Below are positions 60,805-64,000 of a stretch of DNA of 64,000 nt, piece after piece (position 1 is the stretch's first letter; every line of letters begins with the position of its first letter). A program made the translations under genes and the position numbers. The notes below the pieces were generated by a model. It saw only the letters and a list, made by a program, of their open reading frames with translations. It ran no database searches and was not told the origin of the DNA. Origin of the DNA: Hyphomonadaceae bacterium (GTDB taxonomy: Bacteria; Pseudomonadota; Alphaproteobacteria; Caulobacterales; Hyphomonadaceae); NCBI GenBank assembly GCA_022844475.1, contig JALHLR010000011.1:1-64000 (forward strand), written 5' to 3'.

Positions 60805-61590
60805 ATGAGCGCTTACGAATTCATCAAGACAGAGACCGAAGGCCGCCTTTTCATTGTCACCATCAACCGGCCGGATCAGTTGAATTGCCTGCATCCGATG
60901 GGAAATGCGGAGATGGGCAAGGCTTTCGATGAGTTCGCCGCGAACCCGGACCTCTGGGTGGCGATTGTTACGGGCGCCGGGGAGAAAGCGTTCTCGGCGG
61001 GCAACGATCTGAAATTTGCAGCCTCCGGGCAGAAATCGCCCGTGCCGATGCCAGTTTCAGGGTTCGGCGGGCTGACGTCGCGGTATGATCTCTACAAGCC
61101 GGTGATCGCGGCGGTAAACGGCTTCGCCATGGGCGGCGGGTTCGAGATCGCTCTGGCGACGGACATCATCATTGCCGCCGAGAATGCGAAGTTCGCGCTG
61201 CCCGAGCCGCGCGTCGGTTTCGCGGCGCTTGCATCCGGCATGCACCGCCTGCCGCGGCAGGTGCCCCTGAAGAAGGCTATGGGCATGATGCTGACGGGCC
61301 GGACCGTCAGCGCCGCCGAGGGCAAGGAGATCGGCTTTGTCACCGAGGTGGTACCGCAGGGCAAGGCGCTGGAGGAAGCCAAACGCTGGGCCGGGATGAT
61401 CCTTGAATGCTCGCCGATGGCAATCAAGGCGACGAAGGAGACGGTGCTGACCGGTCTCAACACCGCCGACCTGAAGACGGCGTTCGAGACAAAGGTGCCC
61501 GGCATTGCGAAGCTGATGCATTCGGCTGACCATAAGGAAGGTCCGAAGGCATTTGCTGAAAAACGCAAACCTGTGTGGCAGAACGAGTAG
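60805..61590 (+). CDS. Enoyl-CoA hydratase/isomerase family protein
   Basis: A 261-residue crotonase-fold enzyme. VTGAGEKAFSAGNDLKFAA and VNGFAMGGGFEIALATDIIIAAENAKFALPEPRVGFAALASGMHRLPRQ are the family signatures; the two glycine segments build the oxyanion hole. The catalytic Glu expected in the second segment appears as EPRVG; with the other Glu position replaced (GGGFE retains Glu), hydratase activity is plausible. The likely role is beta-oxidation. GGAG stands 8 bases before the ATG. Upstream context is divergent from the GYF-like gene. Confidence 0.9.
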   Translation: MSAYEFIKTETEGRLFIVTINRPDQLNCLHPMGNAEMGKAFDEFAANPDLWVAIVTGAGEKAFSAGNDLKFAASGQKSPVPMPVSGFGGLTSRYDLYKPVIAAVNGFAMGGGFEIALATDIIIAAENAKFALPEPRVGFAALASGMHRLPRQVPLKKAMGMMLTGRTVSAAEGKEIGFVTEVVPQGKALEEAKRWAGMILECSPMAIKATKETVLTGLNTADLKTAFETKVPGIAKLMHSADHKEGPKAFAEKRKPVWQNE

Positions 61591-61649
61591 CGCTTCAGCA
61601 TTGTGGGCAACAGGCAGTCGCCGGGGGGCGAGATGACCGGAGTCTCGCC

Positions 61650-62585
61650 ATGACATCCACACCTGACTTCCGCGAACTCGCGGCAGCGCACGGCATCGAG
61701 CTGGACCCGGATCCGTCGATGCTGCGCGCGATCGGGTCGACCGCGGAGTATTTCGGCGCCAATGCGCGTGATGCATCCGGCGCGTACTGGATGTTGAGAT
61801 CGCCGCGTCGGGGCGATGTTCAGGCTCAGTCGCGTCAGGAAAAGCGCGTGCTCGATCATGTGCGCGGCAAGTTGCCGGTCGTCGTGCCGGACTGGCAGGT
61901 GCATTCGGACAAGCTGATCGCCTATCGCGTCCTGCCCGGCGTGCCAGCGGCGGAGATCGATCCGCTGTTGGGCGAACTGATCTGGCGCCTGCCACAGGCG
62001 AGCGTGCCGGCGATGTTCGCCGAAAGCCTGGCCGAGGCGATGGTGAAATTGCACTGGCTCGACATCGGTGCGGCCGCGGCGGCCGGCATTCCCGTGATGA
62101 CGGCGGAGCAGTCGCGCGCGCGCGTGCGGCAGCGGATGGATGACTGCAACACGCTCGCGCCGGTGCCGGAGAAGCTGTGGGGGCTGTGGCAGAAGTGGAT
62201 TGATGGCGACGCCTTCTGGCCGGACTTCGTCTCGCTGATAAATTGCGACATCTACCATCCGCGTCTGTTCGTGAATGCGGACTATCGCGTCGTCGCCATC
62301 GAGAACTGGGCGGACGCCGAGGTTGGCGATCCCGCCTCAGACTTCACGCTCTACTTTGCCGCCGCAGGACGCGAAGCGATGGAAGACCTGATCGTGCGAT
62401 ACGAAAGGGCAGGCGGCCAGACCTGGGCCCGCATGGCCGATCAGGCTGAGATGTACTACTGGGCGAGCCCCATCAAGTTCGCCGCCTATGCCATGCGCAC
62501 GGGCGACGTCGCTCACCTGATGAATGTGAAGAACATGGTGCACCGGTATGCGAGCATGCTGGAGGAGAGCGGGTACGGGGAATAG
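61650..62585 (+). CDS. Phosphotransferase (APH/macrolide-kinase-like) family protein with altered active site
   Basis: A 311-residue protein from the ATG at 61650. The fold matches aminoglycoside/macrolide phosphotransferases: KLPVVVPDWQVHSDKLIAYRVLPGVPA in the N-lobe and VNADYRVVAIENWADAEVGDPASDF in the C-lobe. The catalytic loop usually reading HGDLHxG is NCDIYHPRLFVN (His and Gly replaced, Asp kept) and the metal-binding IDW is ENW (Asp to Asn). It may be a pseudokinase or use another geometry. It follows the enoyl-CoA hydratase by 59 bases on the same strand. Confidence 0.75.
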   Translation: MTSTPDFRELAAAHGIELDPDPSMLRAIGSTAEYFGANARDASGAYWMLRSPRRGDVQAQSRQEKRVLDHVRGKLPVVVPDWQVHSDKLIAYRVLPGVPAAEIDPLLGELIWRLPQASVPAMFAESLAEAMVKLHWLDIGAAAAAGIPVMTAEQSRARVRQRMDDCNTLAPVPEKLWGLWQKWIDGDAFWPDFVSLINCDIYHPRLFVNADYRVVAIENWADAEVGDPASDFTLYFAAAGREAMEDLIVRYERAGGQTWARMADQAEMYYWASPIKFAAYAMRTGDVAHLMNVKNMVHRYASMLEESGYGE

Positions 62586-62681
62586 AGGCCTGTAACGCTC
62601 CTGCTGCTTTCCAAGTGGCGGAGAACGAGCAACAGCGTCGCGCGGAAAGCGAGATGTAGGGGAGAGTGCGGGCAGGCTTCG

Positions 62682-64000
62682 CTAGGCCCTGGTACGGGCG
62701 AAGTTCGTGTGTGCGCTGGCGCGGTGCAATGCTGCGGCCAACAGGGCTACGTCAATAGGCTTCGATACATAATCCGTCATGCCCGCCGAAAGATACCTCT
62801 GGTCCTTGCCGAACAAGACATCTGCTGTCAGCGCAATAATCGGAACACCGCCGGCACGACCGCCGAGCGCGCGGATTTCCCGGGTCGCCGTCGCGCCATC
62901 CATCCCAGGCATCATCACGTCCAGGAGGATGACATCGAAGGCGCCGCTGGCTGCTGCTGCAACGGCTGGCGCGCCATCGTTGACAATGGTCGCGTCATGT
63001 CCAAGCGAGTGCAGAAGCGTCTGAATGATGCGTTGAGCGGTCAGGTTGTCTTCCGCGACGAGCACGCGCAAGGACCGGGTTTGGGTGTCGGCAGCCTCGC
63101 TATCCTGGTCATCGCCGGGCGCGTCGCATTCTAGCGTCGGAAACTCGAACCAGAATGTGCTGCCCACGCCTGGGCTGCTCGACGCGCCGATCTCGCCTCC
63201 CATGAGTTCGACAAGCTGGCGGCAAATGGCGAGGCCCAGTCCTGATCCCCCATAGGGACGCGAGGGGGTCGGGTCAGCCTGATAGAATCGCTGGAACAGG
63301 TTCGCTTGCATTGCCTCGGGAATGCCGATCCCGGTATCGCGGACCTCAATGTGGGCCCTGCCGCGTTCCCGGTCAAAGCGGCCTATGACATCGATCTTGC
63401 CTCCATCGGTGTACTTCACCGCGTTCCCGATCAGGTTGTGCATCACCTGACACAGTCGCCTGACATCACCAGCGATCCATTGTGGAACGTCGCCCTCGAC
63501 ATTGGCTGTGAGCGTGATTCCCTTCTCGGCGCAGCGGGCGCCAAAGAGGGTCAGTTTCTCGGACAACATTTCACGCATGTCGAACGGCCGGTTTTCGATG
63601 GAGACTTTGCCGGCTTCAACAGCTGACACATCCAGAACATCATTCAGCACGTGTGTAAGATCGCGCGCCGACTTGAGGGCTGTGGACACGTGGTCGCGCT
63701 GTTCATCGCTCAGCGGGGTTCGCAGGAGGACTTCGAGCATACCGATCACCCCGCCCATCGGCGTGCGCAGCTCATGGCTCATGTTTGCGACGAACTGCGA
63801 TTTTGCGTCGTTCGCCGCATTGGCGGCCTCAAGAGCGTCCTTGAGCCTGCGCTCCAGTTCCTTGCGCTCAGTTATGTCGATGTGCATTCCGAACCACTCG
63901 ACGATTTCGCCGCTGGCGCTGCGAACCGGGACTGCGGAAACGCTCATCCAACGCCATTCACCATCATGCCGGCGACAGCGCGCGGTGGCCGCGTGCGGCA
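62682..64000 (-). CDS. Hybrid histidine kinase/response regulator, 5' end beyond window (partial)
   Basis: The 3' part of a gene that continues past position 64000; the frame remains open with PAS-like residues (RHDGEWRWMSVSAVPVRSASGEIVEWFGMHIDITERKELERRL). Then come a HisKA domain with NMSHELRTPMGGVIGMLEV (His phosphorylation site), HATPase with NAVKYTDGG, DTGIGIP and GGSGLGLAI, and a C-terminal receiver with VLVAEDN and DVILLDVMMPGMDG (phospho-Asp). The first ATG inside the window, at 63947, is within the PAS domain and is not the real start. Partner and signal unknown. Confidence 0.93.
   Translation of the reverse strand, partial: PHAATARCRRHDGEWRWMSVSAVPVRSASGEIVEWFGMHIDITERKELERRLKDALEAANAANDAKSQFVANMSHELRTPMGGVIGMLEVLLRTPLSDEQRDHVSTALKSARDLTHVLNDVLDVSAVEAGKVSIENRPFDMREMLSEKLTLFGARCAEKGITLTANVEGDVPQWIAGDVRRLCQVMHNLIGNAVKYTDGGKIDVIGRFDRERGRAHIEVRDTGIGIPEAMQANLFQRFYQADPTPSRPYGGSGLGLAICRQLVELMGGEIGASSSPGVGSTFWFEFPTLECDAPGDDQDSEAADTQTRSLRVLVAEDNLTAQRIIQTLLHSLGHDATIVNDGAPAVAAAASGAFDVILLDVMMPGMDGATATREIRALGGRAGGVPIIALTADVLFGKDQRYLSAGMTDYVSKPIDVALLAAALHRASAHTNFARTRA

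Noticed and set aside
1-64000. CRISPR arrays, insertion sequences, prophage or integrase genes, rRNA
   Set aside because: No regularly spaced repeats, transposase or integrase motifs, or rRNA-like sequence were seen on either strand.

Overview
The window is high-G+C, densely coded chromosomal DNA from an alphaproteobacterium. The strongest evidence is a complete alphaproteobacterial general stress response locus (phyR, nepR, ecfG and a HisKA_2-type sensor kinase at about 7.4-11.2 kb). A polyhydroxybutyrate set (phaC, phaR, phasin, 3-hydroxybutyrate dehydrogenase), many acyl-CoA and short-chain dehydrogenase genes, and Caulobacterales/Hyphomonadaceae-like small proteins fit the same picture. 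The family-level assignment is inference. No rRNA, phage, insertion sequence or CRISPR array is visible, and one tRNA gene (CAU anticodon) is present.

Layout. 0.5-5 kb: a TetR regulator, an SDR and a haem-containing PQQ dehydrogenase lipoprotein resembling polyvinyl-alcohol dehydrogenase form one leftward operon, with a divergent double-VOC lipoprotein. 5-14.4 kb: tRNA, a bestrophin-like membrane protein, then the stress block (two DUF1328 proteins, entericidin, OmpA-like protein, PhyR, NepR, EcfG, kinase, glycine-zipper lipoprotein), with a phosphoesterase and lipid-kinase pair inside it. 14.4-27.5 kb: lipid/aromatic catabolism and accessory enzymes (SDR, serine hydrolase, SOUL, fasciclin, two acyl-CoA dehydrogenases, HCCA isomerase, coniferyl-aldehyde-type ALDH, threonine aldolase) plus a membrane-anchored TIR protein. 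27.6-35 kb: a GGDEF-EAL protein and the PHB locus. 35-41.7 kb: Ntn-hydrolase acylase, a MurC/Mpl-like ligase divergent from an LD-carboxypeptidase, bdhA and an M28 peptidase. 41.8-46.6 kb: an operon of three poorly characterised coiled-coil/membrane proteins plus a phytase-like esterase. 46.6-64 kb: PhoD, cyclophilin, PhoH, gamma-carbonic anhydrase-like protein, luciferase-like oxidoreductase, DEAD-box helicase, VIT1-type transporter, sulfatase, enoyl-CoA hydratase, a degenerate phosphotransferase and a hybrid histidine kinase cut by the window end.

The main result is regulatory. Seven exact GGAAC-N16/17-CGTT sequences, the EcfG promoter consensus, lie upstream of phyR, nepR-ecfG, both DUF1328 genes, the entericidin gene, a two-gene operon ending in a glycine-zipper lipoprotein, and a distant paralogue of that lipoprotein at 50.9 kb. 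Together they outline an EcfG regulon made mostly of small envelope proteins. The best candidate for an undescribed system is the coiled-coil operon at 41.8-45.5 kb. A two-copy dispersed repeat with inverted arms and a TIR protein with a transmembrane segment are further points of interest. Start codons were chosen by hand from Shine-Dalgarno-like sequences and family length; alternatives are noted.
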